A stretch of 54,291 nt of DNA from DALYLB01 sp046154695 (GTDB lineage: Bacteria > Acidobacteriota > Blastocatellia > RBC074): assembly GCA_046154695.1 (NCBI GenBank), contig JBJXFI010000120.1, positions 1 to 54,291 on the forward strand, written 5' to 3'. How positions within the stretch are numbered: the stretch's first letter is position 1; each line of letters begins with the position of its first letter. A model generated the notes under the pieces. That model was not told the DNA's origin and searched no databases. It saw nothing but the letters and a program-made list of their open reading frames with translations. Shown here piece after piece: positions 9,050 to 17,635 of the stretch. Position numbers and translations under genes: made by a program.

Positions 9050-10183
9050 TCAGAGAAGGTTGTCCATGCCGTCGCTGTGCCCGCGAACGAGATGAATCTG
9101 GTCCAGCGGATGTGTCTTCTCCAGAATGGGGCTGCCTTTAGGTGAGACAAACAGCTGAAAATTACTGGGGCCGGAGAACATTCCGGCGATCCGGCAGGCC
9201 CGGGTCCAGGCCGCGTGAGAAAAGTTGGCGACGACGATATCCGCGCCAACCGCCGCCAGGTGGTTGAGGCCGCTGGAGAGCAGGCCGGCAACATCTTCGG
9301 GCCGCCCAAATCCATCGACGAGCGTACCGACTTTCAGGTTTCCGAAATAATGATTCTCCTCCATTTGTTTGACGGCGGTTACAATCCATCCGGCGTCGCG
9401 ATTCGAATCTCTTTTTCGAACCCGGAGCCGGATCAGCCGCCGGTCGTCGGGCGGATAGACGATGTTGAGCGAGGTCGCGTCCGAGCGGATGGCGACCGGA
9501 TAATCCGGAAGCGCCCGGGTGAAGACCTGATCCGCCCACTCGCCGAAATCCTCGACAACCGAGGCCTCGTATCCCGCAAGCTCCCTGGCGAGAAGGGGCG
9601 ATGTTTTTCGGCGCAGCGAAAGCAGCCCGCTCAGCCCGGCGCCGAGGCCCGAATACGCGCTCAGAAGCGCCCCGTAGCGGAGCTGGGCGCTGCCCTTGAA
9701 ATAGCTCAATTCCCGCAGCACCCTGCTCATCCTGACGGGGTAAAAAAAGAACGGGATCGATTGATACCTCCACCGAAGCTTGACGAAGAACCGGTGTCCG
9801 TCGGAGTCCGGCATTCCCGCGCCGATTCCCATCAGAAACGGCTGGTCCTCCAGGGCCTTTTTCATGATCTGGATGATGGCCATCGAATACTTCAGATCGA
9901 TGATTCCCTCGGAGATGGGAAGTTTGGTCCAGGAAAAATCCTTTCGCTCACCGTCCACATAGACGTTATGGCGGCAGAGCATCATGGCGGCGCGGACCTC
10001 CTGCCCGTCGTCCGCGATCATCGTCCGGCGATAAATCGGAAATTCCTCGGGCCGGTAGCGCGCCTCGCCCGGCAGTGCGGGGTCCAGCGGGATCTCTTCC
10101 TCTCTTCCTCCCGCTTTCAATCGTTGATTGAATCGAACGAGCGCGGCGACATCGTTCTCCTCGGCAATACGGATCTTCATCAT
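9050..10183 (-). CDS. GNAT-family N-acyltransferase
   Basis: A 377-residue protein opening as a GNAT domain (KIRIAEENDVAALVRFNQR) with a second, degenerate domain in the C-terminal half. Overall length and order of segments match the neighbour at 5736-6860. MGIGAGMPDSDG in the first half is a turn typical of these two-domain proteins. It is cytoplasmic by appearance. It lies 15 bases after the SGNH hydrolase gene, so the two are probably translated from one message. No function beyond acyl transfer can be assigned, and the acyl donor might be acetyl-CoA or the local acyl carrier protein. Confidence 0.65.
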   Translation of the reverse strand: MMKIRIAEENDVAALVRFNQRLKAGGREEEIPLDPALPGEARYRPEEFPIYRRTMIADDGQEVRAAMMLCRHNVYVDGERKDFSWTKLPISEGIIDLKYSMAIIQIMKKALEDQPFLMGIGAGMPDSDGHRFFVKLRWRYQSIPFFFYPVRMSRVLRELSYFKGSAQLRYGALLSAYSGLGAGLSGLLSLRRKTSPLLARELAGYEASVVEDFGEWADQVFTRALPDYPVAIRSDATSLNIVYPPDDRRLIRLRVRKRDSNRDAGWIVTAVKQMEENHYFGNLKVGTLVDGFGRPEDVAGLLSSGLNHLAAVGADIVVANFSHAAWTRACRIAGMFSGPSNFQLFVSPKGSPILEKTHPLDQIHLVRGHSDGMDNLL

Positions 10184-10197
10184 AATGACAGGGGCGG

Positions 10198-11466
10198 TTA
10201 ATAGTGGGCCCTGGTCTCCTTCGCCATGGCCTGAGTTTGTTGTGCCGGGGCGCCGGCTCGCTTATCCGGCGGCCCCTGTATGCGCATGAAATCCTCCGCC
10301 ATTCTCCGCGCGATCACGCTGTTTCCCTTTTCTCCCATGTGATTGAAGTCCACATAGATCGGATCGCGCGCGTCGCGGAAGATCGAGCTGATGTCGTAAA
10401 CCGTGCCCAGGGCCTGCAGTTCGTCGCCGCGCCGCCGCATTTGCCCGTAGGTCTCGAGATAAAATTCCTTCATCCCCGGGTAATTGAAATCGAGGTCGAG
10501 CGATTTCGACTCGTAATCGGTCAAATGCTCCTTGGTGTAGATGACCGGCTGCCAGTAGCACAGGAACTTGAATCCATACTTTTGCGAGAGCGCCTGAACG
10601 ACCTTCATATTGTTCAGATAGGTGTCGACGACTGCGCGCGCCAGCGCCGGTTGATCGGTGATCGGCGGGTCGAAGCGCAGCGCCTGCGGCTGAATCGCGC
10701 CCGCCGCGGGGCCGGATCGCTGCATAATTCCGCGCAGGAAGCGGACAATCGAGAGATCCCGGATCACGGCCTGCGCGGCGACCGTTCCGAGCCGGGGAGA
10801 GACGCCGAGATTGTAGATTTTTTCGCGTTCGAGCTCGCCGTGCGCGAACCCCGGCGCCTTTAATTGAAACGCGCCGAAGACATCATTCACGCCGTCATAA
10901 AAGATCACGGCATCGGGGATGTTTCCTTTTTGAAGCTGCAGCATCAGCTCGATGACGCCCTGGGTGCTGACATAGGCATATTGGCCGAAATTGACGACTT
11001 CATCCTTCATTCCCCGGTGTTCGACCTCTTTGGCGAAGAGGGAGGGAATCGTCGTCGCATCGTCCGTGCCCAACCCCCAGACGGTCGAGCCGCCGAAGAA
11101 AAATACCCGCTGTCTCGGAGCTTCTCCCTCGGCGGCGTCCGGGCTGACGGTTTTTCGCAGCCCGTCCGGCCCGATGGTGATATGCCTTCCGTTATACACG
11201 CTTCGGCGCCAATACGTGTATGGCTTCCACTTGATGGTCCTTCCTAGCTCGACTTCGTCGATCTCCTTGTAATACGAGGACGCCCACGCCGGGTCCGAAT
11301 AGGTGTCCGCCAGGGCCCTGAAATTGGGGCTGGGCGGATGCCAGTAGCTTCTCACATGGAACATGAGTGAAAACCCGGCCTCGAGGACCGCGAACAGGAG
11401 CAGGGTGATTCCCAGGATCATCCATGCGTCCCTGATCCATTTCACGATGAATTTCAGTATTGCCAT
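10198..11466 (-). CDS. SGNH/GDSL-like hydrolase or O-acyltransferase, membrane-anchored
   Basis: 422 residues. An N-terminal membrane anchor spans about residues 15-36 and the SGNH core follows: FFFGGSTVW with the nucleophile candidate Ser127, FYDGVNDV with Asn194, and VDFNH with Asp373 and His376. The block II Gly is probably in NFGQYAY. Proteins of this type next to carbamoyltransferase, DUF5989 and SxtJ genes are a recurrent arrangement and usually have unknown substrates. With a single N-terminal helix the catalytic domain should face the periplasm, so it could add or remove O-acyl groups on the exported glycan. Hydrolase versus transferase cannot be told from sequence. Confidence 0.8.
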   Translation of the reverse strand: MAILKFIVKWIRDAWMILGITLLLFAVLEAGFSLMFHVRSYWHPPSPNFRALADTYSDPAWASSYYKEIDEVELGRTIKWKPYTYWRRSVYNGRHITIGPDGLRKTVSPDAAEGEAPRQRVFFFGGSTVWGLGTDDATTIPSLFAKEVEHRGMKDEVVNFGQYAYVSTQGVIELMLQLQKGNIPDAVIFYDGVNDVFGAFQLKAPGFAHGELEREKIYNLGVSPRLGTVAAQAVIRDLSIVRFLRGIMQRSGPAAGAIQPQALRFDPPITDQPALARAVVDTYLNNMKVVQALSQKYGFKFLCYWQPVIYTKEHLTDYESKSLDLDFNYPGMKEFYLETYGQMRRRGDELQALGTVYDISSIFRDARDPIYVDFNHMGEKGNSVIARRMAEDFMRIQGPPDKRAGAPAQQTQAMAKETRAHY

Positions 11467-11506
11467 GCTTGCTGCGTCGATCGCCTCCAGCCGAATATGA
11501 ATGACG

Positions 11507-13300
11507 TTATTTCTGCATCAGGAAACGATTGATAGCGAGGGCATCGATTCCGGAGCAGTAGAAACTTCGGATGGCCTCGCGGGGCGTGCAAACGACCGGT
11601 TCTCCGAATAGATTGAAGGACGTGTTGAGGAGAACCGGAACGCCGGTCTTCTCCCCGAATTTATTGAGCAGCCGCCAGAAGAGCGGATTGGTCTGGCGGC
11701 TGACCGTATGAACGCGCGCCATTCCATCCGCGAACCAGGCCGCGGGGATCAGCTTCTGTTTCTCGGGTTTGACGCGCGAGACGGTCAGCAGAAATCTCGA
11801 AAGGGAAGTGCAGTTCTCGAAGAACTCGTCCGCGCGCTCTTCCGGAACGGATGCGGCGAAGGGGCGGGAGCTTTCCCGATGCTTGACGAACAGATTGAGA
11901 TTGTCCTTGATGAAGGCCTGCACGGGGCTGGCGATGATGCTTCTCGCGCCGAGCGACCGCGGACCGAACTCCGCGCGCCCCTGAAACCATGCCACGATCA
12001 TCCCTCGATGGAGCAGCGCCGTGATCTCGTCGAGGAGCCGCTCCTCGGTCGGCAGATACCGGTAGGCCAGCTTGCAATTATCGATGACGGGCTTGACCTC
12101 GTGGTCCGAATATTCGGGGCCGAGATACGCATGGTCCAATGCCTCGGGCTGCCCTCGATCGAGCTGGTGGTGCCACTGGAAGAGGGCGGCGCCGATCCCG
12201 CACCCGGCGTTGCCGGCCGCGGGCGGAACGAAGATTCGTCTATACCCGCCCTCCCGCTCCAGCCGCGACACCAGCAGGCTGTTGAACGCCACCCCGCCCG
12301 CGAGGCAGAGCTTGTCGATGCGATGCTCCTTTCGGAGCTTCTCCCCCAGCGCCAGAACCACCTGTTCCAGCCGCTGCTGGAGGCTGTGCGCGAGGTTTCG
12401 CCGGTAGCCGGTGACCGGCGGCGGCGTCTTCGGCCGTCCCGACAAATCCCCGATCAACTCGGTCCACGACGTCGACTTCACTCCGTTCTTGAACCGCGTG
12501 TCCTTGCGGCGCAGCACATCGCCGAATTCCCGGTAGAACTTCTCCGAAAAAGGATCCGCGGTTTGATGCGGCGCGGACAGGTAGGAGAGATCCACGGCGG
12601 GCAGGCCCTCCGAATCGATCCGCAGGAAGTTTCTGAAGGCGGGGAGAAACTCCGGCTCGCCGGAAAGGCTCAGCCACTGGGTGTTATGCTCTCCGCCGTT
12701 GGGCAGAAAGCCCAGATATTCGGTTATCAGGCTGTAGATCCAGCCCGGGGAATGGGGAAACTCGATTCGTTTGAGAAGCCGGATCTTCCTGCCTTCCCCC
12801 AGACCCATCGAGATTGAAATGAAATCCTCGTTTCCGCTCAGCACCAGAATGGCGGCGCGGTCGAATCCGGAGAGATAGAACGTTCCCGCCGCGTGGGCCA
12901 GTTGATGGTCCACCGCCCGCGATTTCGAACGCTCCCCGATCAGGCGCCGGATCAGGTGCAGCGTATTGCCCCGGTCATGAAACTCGTTCAGGCTGGCCGT
13001 CCGGTGATCTTCGGCCAGCGAGGGATTCCCCGCCAGCGATGCTTCCCCGAATTTCAACTGCCTGTTCAGCAGCCGCCGGGGTTTCAAATAATAGGTGACG
13101 CAATCGACCGCATCGATCCCGATGCCGGCGGCTTCCAGGCAGTAGCCGATCGCTTCGTAGGGAAGCCCTCCGCTCTGCCTGATGCCGACGTGTTTGATCC
13201 GGGCGAGTTTCTCTTCCTCGATGGCGGCGATGATCCGCCCGTCCTGAATGAGAGCCGCCGCCGCATCGCGATGATGGCCGGAGATGCCAAGGATATACAT
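11507..13300 (-). CDS. Carbamoyltransferase, NodU/TobZ type (copy 2, divergent)
   Basis: 597 residues. The N-terminal domain is ASKHA-like (PF02543), beginning MYILGISGHHRDAAAA. HQLAH carries the paired His of the carbamoyl-adenylate site, LAGGVAFNS forms the nucleotide-binding turn, and GRAEFGPRSLGARSI plus RPFAASV mark the C-terminal domain (PF16861). These enzymes make carbamoyl-AMP from carbamoyl phosphate and ATP and pass the carbamoyl to a hydroxyl. GGAGGG six bases before ATG 13300 fixes the start. In the place where copy 1 has DGVGEW this protein has SGNED, so its chemistry may differ. It begins 46 bases after copy 1 and follows it in the same operon. Confidence 0.9.
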   Translation of the reverse strand: MYILGISGHHRDAAAALIQDGRIIAAIEEEKLARIKHVGIRQSGGLPYEAIGYCLEAAGIGIDAVDCVTYYLKPRRLLNRQLKFGEASLAGNPSLAEDHRTASLNEFHDRGNTLHLIRRLIGERSKSRAVDHQLAHAAGTFYLSGFDRAAILVLSGNEDFISISMGLGEGRKIRLLKRIEFPHSPGWIYSLITEYLGFLPNGGEHNTQWLSLSGEPEFLPAFRNFLRIDSEGLPAVDLSYLSAPHQTADPFSEKFYREFGDVLRRKDTRFKNGVKSTSWTELIGDLSGRPKTPPPVTGYRRNLAHSLQQRLEQVVLALGEKLRKEHRIDKLCLAGGVAFNSLLVSRLEREGGYRRIFVPPAAGNAGCGIGAALFQWHHQLDRGQPEALDHAYLGPEYSDHEVKPVIDNCKLAYRYLPTEERLLDEITALLHRGMIVAWFQGRAEFGPRSLGARSIIASPVQAFIKDNLNLFVKHRESSRPFAASVPEERADEFFENCTSLSRFLLTVSRVKPEKQKLIPAAWFADGMARVHTVSRQTNPLFWRLLNKFGEKTGVPVLLNTSFNLFGEPVVCTPREAIRSFYCSGIDALAINRFLMQK

Positions 13301-13346
13301 GTGATCCCTCCGCGTTTGTTGACCTTTCCCCGCCGAGCCGGCGAGG

Positions 13347-15272
13347 TCAATCCAGGGAGAACTCCGTTCGCCAGTCCGATTGTTCCTTGAACTCGGGTTG
13401 GTTCTTCTTCTCCAGGATGCAGGTCTCGAGCACGAGGACGTCCATCTCCGTTCGCATGAAGCACCGATAACTGTCCTCGGGGGTGCAGACGATCGGTTCT
13501 CCGCGCACATTGAAGCTGGTGTTGACAATGACCGGGCATCCGGTCTTCTTGCGAAACGCCTCGATGATGTCCCAATAGAGCGGATTGACGTCCCGCCGGA
13601 CCGTTTGAATTCGGGCGGAATAGTCCACATGAGTCACGGAAGGGACCTCCGAGCGGATCACGTTCAGCTTCTCGATGCCCCACAGCTTCTCTTCCTCGGA
13701 GGTCATCGCCCGCCGGCGGCTCTTGTTGACATCCGCGACGAGGAGCATGTACGGGCTGTCCTCGTTCAGTTCGAACCAGTCGGCGACGTGTTCCCGAAGA
13801 ACGCTGGGGGCGAAGGGGCGGAAGCTCTCGCGGTACTTGATCTTCAGGTTCATGATCGACTGCATCCTGATCGAACGCGCGTCCCCGATGATGCTCCTTC
13901 CGCCGAGCGCGCGCGGGCCGAACTCCATGCGCCCCTGGTGCAGGCCGACCACCTTTTCGGACGCCAGCACCTCGGCCACGGCATGCGGCAGTTCCTCGCG
14001 GCTGTATTTCTTATAAGGATAGTTGTTTGCCTTGAGATACTTTTCGATCTCCTCTTCCGTGTCCCGCGGGCCGAGATAGGATCCCTTCATGCCGTCGGCA
14101 TAGAGGCGCGGAACGCCGTTGGAATATTCCCGCGAGGATTCCCAGGTTCCCTGGCTCTCGGGGCTCACGCGCGGTTTGCCGAGATACCGGTGCCAGATGG
14201 CGAGGGCGATGCCCACCGCGCCGCCGGCGTCGCCCGCCGCGGGCTGGATCCAGAGATCATCGAAGATGTTCGCCCGCAGCAGCTTTCCGTTGGCCACACA
14301 ATTGAGCGCCACGCCGCCCGCCATGCAAAGCTTCTTCGAGCCGGTCTCTTGGCGCACGTACCGGGCCATTTTCAGGACCACCTCTTCCGTGATCTCCTGA
14401 ACGCTCCGGGCCAGGTCCATCTCCCGCTGCGTGACCGTCGATTCCGGCTCACGCGCCGGGCCGCCGAAGAGCTTGTCGAACACCTTGTTCGTCATCCGCA
14501 GGCCCTGGCTGTACTCGAAATAGTCCTGGTTCATTCGCAGACTGCCGTCCTCGCGGATCTCCAACAGCTTGTCCTTGATCAGCGAGACGTATTTCGGCTC
14601 TCCATAGGGCGCCAGCCCCATGATCTTGTACTCGCCGCTGTTGACCTTGAAGCCGGTGTAATAGGTGAACGCGCTGTATAAGAGCCCCAGACTGTCCGGG
14701 AATCGCAGCTCTTTCAGAAGCGTCAGTTCATTTCCCTTGCCGACCCCGATCGAACTGGTCGCCCATTCGCCGACCCCGTCCAGGGTGAGAATCGCCGCCT
14801 CCTCATACGGCGACGGATAGAAGGCGCTGGCCGCATGGCTCTCGTGGTGGTCGCCGAAGAGCAGCTTCCATTGGAACTGTTTCGCCATCTTCTTCGCGGC
14901 GCGATCGTCTTCCGCGCCGGCCGATTTCGCGTACTCCGCGCCGATGATATCGGGCATCCACAGCTTTTCCCTCATCCAGAGAGGCATCGCCTTGTGGAAG
15001 GACCGGAAGCCGGCGGGCGTGTAATCCAGATAGGTCTCCAGCAACCGTTCGAACTTGAGCAGGGGCTTGTCATAGAAGCCCAGATACTCGACCTGATCGT
15101 GGCGGAGCCCGGCTTCCTTGAGGCAATACCGGATTGCGTGGATGGGGAAGCGGTAATCGTGTTTGACGCGTGTGAAGCGCTCTTCCTGCGCCGCCGAGAC
15201 GATCTCGCCGTCGACGACGAGACAGGCCGCGGAATCGTGGTAGAAGGCGGAGATGCCCAGTATGTTTGCCAT
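13347..15272 (-). CDS. Carbamoyltransferase, NodU/TobZ/SxtI type (copy 1)
   Basis: 641 residues, full length for the family. MANILGISAFYHDSAA starts the N-terminal domain. GDHHESHAASAFY (about 140-152) holds the conserved His pair, LTLDGVGEW the acidic nucleotide site, MAGGVALNC the second phosphate turn, and GRMEFGPRALGGRSI with FRPFAPSV the C-terminal YrdC-like active site. All expected motifs are present, so it should be active. Family reaction: O-carbamoylation of a sugar or natural product using carbamoyl phosphate and ATP. I prefer ATG 15272 to an in-frame TTG at 15281. It follows the DUF5989 and SxtJ genes, the same three-gene set as sxtI, sxtJ and sxtK of saxitoxin clusters. Confidence 0.93.
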   Translation of the reverse strand: MANILGISAFYHDSAACLVVDGEIVSAAQEERFTRVKHDYRFPIHAIRYCLKEAGLRHDQVEYLGFYDKPLLKFERLLETYLDYTPAGFRSFHKAMPLWMREKLWMPDIIGAEYAKSAGAEDDRAAKKMAKQFQWKLLFGDHHESHAASAFYPSPYEEAAILTLDGVGEWATSSIGVGKGNELTLLKELRFPDSLGLLYSAFTYYTGFKVNSGEYKIMGLAPYGEPKYVSLIKDKLLEIREDGSLRMNQDYFEYSQGLRMTNKVFDKLFGGPAREPESTVTQREMDLARSVQEITEEVVLKMARYVRQETGSKKLCMAGGVALNCVANGKLLRANIFDDLWIQPAAGDAGGAVGIALAIWHRYLGKPRVSPESQGTWESSREYSNGVPRLYADGMKGSYLGPRDTEEEIEKYLKANNYPYKKYSREELPHAVAEVLASEKVVGLHQGRMEFGPRALGGRSIIGDARSIRMQSIMNLKIKYRESFRPFAPSVLREHVADWFELNEDSPYMLLVADVNKSRRRAMTSEEEKLWGIEKLNVIRSEVPSVTHVDYSARIQTVRRDVNPLYWDIIEAFRKKTGCPVIVNTSFNVRGEPIVCTPEDSYRCFMRTEMDVLVLETCILEKKNQPEFKEQSDWRTEFSLD

Positions 15273-15500
15273 AAGATCCAACTGCTTTCGTTAAGCCGAT
15301 GAGGCGGCCTCAAGGGCCGTGGAGTTTACCGTTTCGGGATCCGGGGCGCGCGAGCGAGCTTTCGACAAGGCCGTCAAGCCGCGGAAGAAGATTCGCGGAA
15401 AAAGGGCCGGGCGAAAATCAGGCAGCGACGGCGCATGGGGCGCCGGTGTTTTCGTGATTTCGGCTCGTTCCGTACTCGCGCTTCCCCAGGTTTCGCCGAA

Positions 15501-15659
15501 TCAGAAGAGTGTGTAGATAAAAGGCGCCAGCGCCGAGCTGCCGGCGACAACCAGCAGAACGCCGATTGCCACAAGGACAAAGATGATCGGCGCCAGCCAG
15601 TATTTCTTGTTGTCCCTCATCTGGTTCCAGAGTTCGTTCATCACTCTCATTTTCGACAT
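15501..15659 (-). CDS. DUF5989 (SxtK-like) small membrane protein
   Basis: A 52-residue protein with a short charged N-terminus (MSKMRVMNELWNQMRDNKKY) and one long hydrophobic helix, WLAPIIFVLVAIGVLLVV, then a short tail ending FIYTLF. This is the whole of the DUF5989 family, which occurs beside NodU-type carbamoyltransferases. GGAGG about 10 bases upstream supports ATG 15659; longer in-frame readings are not convincing. It probably anchors or assists the carbamoyltransferase at the membrane, which is inference from constant co-occurrence. The 228 bases between its stop and the carbamoyltransferase start contain nothing I recognise. Confidence 0.85.
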   Translation of the reverse strand: MSKMRVMNELWNQMRDNKKYWLAPIIFVLVAIGVLLVVAGSSALAPFIYTLF

Positions 15660-15803
15660 ATTAAAAAATCCTCCGTGCTGCGGTGATTGTTGATTGATAA
15701 AAGGGCGCTTCGCCGGCGTTCGCCGTCCCGGGGATTTCATCGAGGGGCCGGGCGCGGCGCGATCCGGGCGAAGAGGCATGCCATTGCGGGTTGGATGGCG
15801 TGA

Positions 15804-16220
15804 TCAGTACATCTTTTCAAAGTGACGGGGATCGCGCTGCCGCGGGTTGTAAGGGGTCCAATAAGACGGGCTGGAAGGAGCCCGGCGGCGCAGCGGATCC
15901 CATCCGGTCGCCCGCTTGATGACGCCGATCGGCATGATGACGAGAAAAAAGATCAAGCCGAGCAGGATCGGCGTTGTCACCATGGCCATGAGGCCGGCCA
16001 GTCCCATCCATGCCCGGTTGGGCAGCGCGAGCGCTTTCGGGAACAGGAGCCCGAATAGCACGAGCACCGCGCCGATCGCCAGGAAGGCGGTCGCGGCGGT
16101 TCGCCAGTGATTCCTGTAGGTCCACCAGCTTCCGAGCCCGATGAGGACCGCCCCGACGAGAAGGCCGAATTCCCGTTCTTCTCGAAACGATGATTTTGAG
16201 GGTTTTTGATTCGACTGCAT
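15804..16220 (-). CDS. SxtJ-family membrane protein
   Basis: A 138-residue protein with three or four hydrophobic helices: about 18-33, 40-60, 68-85 and 88-102. The tail after GVIKRATGWDPLRR is Pro/Arg-rich. This matches the SxtJ family, small membrane proteins of unknown function found with DUF5989 and carbamoyltransferase genes, here in the order SxtJ, DUF5989, carbamoyltransferase. GGAAATG about 10 bases before the ATG serves as ribosome site. The 144-base gap to DUF5989 shows no clear feature. Confidence 0.83.
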   Translation of the reverse strand: MQSNQKPSKSSFREEREFGLLVGAVLIGLGSWWTYRNHWRTAATAFLAIGAVLVLFGLLFPKALALPNRAWMGLAGLMAMVTTPILLGLIFFLVIMPIGVIKRATGWDPLRRRAPSSPSYWTPYNPRQRDPRHFEKMY

Positions 16221-16315
16221 GGTTTCACATTTCCATTCGCGCCCCCCGTCTTTGGGCGCCGTGAATCGTTTGATGAATTTCGTCCCCGGAATCCGCGGAT
16301 TCTCACGGGGAGAGG

Positions 16316-16567
16316 CTACCGTTGCACCGCCCGCTGGCTGACGAACTCCGAGATCCGGGTGACGGATCGGAAGTTGTCGAGTTCGATCTCGTCGAACGAG
16401 ATGGTGACCCCGAATTCCTCCTCGAGGCCGGTCATCAATTCCACCAGCGTCAACGAGTCGAGAAGGCCCGATTCCATCAGATCCGTATCGAAGGTCGGAG
16501 GCTCCACGTGAATTCTTCGCGAGAGAAATTCATTGATCTTTCCGGGCAGGGTGATGTTGTCGTTCAT
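16316..16567 (-). CDS. Acyl/peptidyl carrier protein
   Basis: An 83-residue carrier protein. The phosphopantetheine site is the Ser of LLDSLTLVEL (Ser38), preceded by the usual acidic loop (TDLMESG). Helices II and III (MTGLEEEFGVTI, FRSVTRISEFV) are as in the family. I chose the second of two close ATGs (16567), because AAAGGAG lies 8 bases from it and only 2 from the first (16573). It follows the formyltransferase gene by about 75 bases and is close to the adenylation enzyme, its likely loading partner. It would hold the activated acid as a thioester for the oxygenase, the formyltransferase or a GNAT. A fatty-acid-synthesis role is less likely in this setting. Confidence 0.9.
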   Translation of the reverse strand: MNDNITLPGKINEFLSRRIHVEPPTFDTDLMESGLLDSLTLVELMTGLEEEFGVTISFDEIELDNFRSVTRISEFVSQRAVQR

Positions 16568-16642
16568 TTCCATGACTCCTTTACTTGGCCAAACATTATG
16601 AGGAAGAACCGCGGAGCGCGAGCGCTCTCGCGGCGATAAAAG

Positions 16643-17635
16643 TTATGTTGAAAGCTCCCATTCCAGACGGGCTCCATCGGGAAGCGCGTCCTGGGCATTC
16701 AGATAGTCGCCATCCTTCATCACCCGGCTGACCACGAGCCACTCGTCGGCGCAGGCGACGCGAACCTTTCCGGACGCATCCCGCGAGATCGTCCCGGGCG
16801 GCGCCTCCGCCGGCTGTCTGGTGCAGGACGCCTTGACGAAGGAGATCTCCTGATCGCCGAGTCTCGACTTCGGGTGGGCCCAGGGAGAGTGAAAGGGGGA
16901 ATAGTCCGCGGCCCGTACGAAGTTGAATACCTCGCGGGCGGGGCGAGACCAGGCGAGCCAGCCGTTTTCCGGGACGCCCCTGCCGAAATAGTCGCGCCGG
17001 GACAGGTCCTGCTCGATCGCCGGGACGGCGCTCGGGTCGATCGCGGCGGTATCGAGCAGCCGCCTGATCAGCTCCATGCCATGCTTGATGCATTTGGCGC
17101 TGACCGAGAAGCCGTTGTCGGCCTCTTCGATGTCAAAGATCGATTGATAGGCGATCGCCCCCGTGTCGATTCCGGCGAGCATCCTGTGAAGCGTGACGCC
17201 GTGGGTCGTTTCCCCCCGATAGATCGCCCAGCATGGGGCATTCAAACCCGCGTACCGGGGCAATGGGCCGGGATGCAGGTTGAAACTCCCGAAAATCGGA
17301 GCCTCGACGATCTCGGGCTTGATGACGAACAGGGAATGCACATTGAGAAGCAGGTCCACCTTCTCTTCCCGCAGCACATGGGCGAAGTCGGGATCCTTCA
17401 CCAGCTCGGCGGGCCATGTCCGGACGCCCATCTTTTCGGCGTGCTGCCACACCGTCAATCCCCCGACCCCTTTCCGGGTCGGAGAGGCCATCACCCCAAC
17501 GAGGTGATGGTCCCCCTGGGCCACCAATTTCAGCGTCTGCGCTCCGGCGGACTCTTCCCCCACCAACAGCACCCGAAGGGAGCCGCTCCTCTCAGAGGCC
17601 CCTTTCTTAGTGGGAAAAGGAGATTTATGTTCCAT
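16643..17635 (-). CDS. Formyltransferase (Fmt-like) paired with adenylation enzyme and carrier protein
   Basis: 330 residues. The N-terminal formyltransferase domain has the catalytic Asn119 and His121 in FNLHPGPLPRYAG and Asp157 in GIDTGAI. A C-terminal domain of about 100 residues resembles the Fmt C-terminal beta-barrel. The donor should be N10-formyl-tetrahydrofolate. It is not likely to be the housekeeping methionyl-tRNA enzyme: it overlaps the adenylation gene by 11 bases and sits just before the carrier protein gene. In some NRPS initiation modules a formylation domain acts on the aminoacyl carrier, and the same job split into single proteins is a reasonable reading here. An amino-sugar substrate remains possible. 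Confidence 0.85.
   Translation of the reverse strand: MEHKSPFPTKKGASERSGSLRVLLVGEESAGAQTLKLVAQGDHHLVGVMASPTRKGVGGLTVWQHAEKMGVRTWPAELVKDPDFAHVLREEKVDLLLNVHSLFVIKPEIVEAPIFGSFNLHPGPLPRYAGLNAPCWAIYRGETTHGVTLHRMLAGIDTGAIAYQSIFDIEEADNGFSVSAKCIKHGMELIRRLLDTAAIDPSAVPAIEQDLSRRDYFGRGVPENGWLAWSRPAREVFNFVRAADYSPFHSPWAHPKSRLGDQEISFVKASCTRQPAEAPPGTISRDASGKVRVACADEWLVVSRVMKDGDYLNAQDALPDGARLEWELST

Noticed and set aside
13301..13630. N-terminal extension of carbamoyltransferase copy 2
   Set aside because: The extra 110 residues are low in hydrophobic content and lie over the end of copy 1; the ATG at 13300 has a strong ribosome site and the expected MYILGISG start.
16643..17635. Housekeeping methionyl-tRNA formyltransferase (fmt)
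   Set aside because: It overlaps an adenylation gene and no def, tRNA-modification or ribosome genes are near, unlike usual fmt loci.
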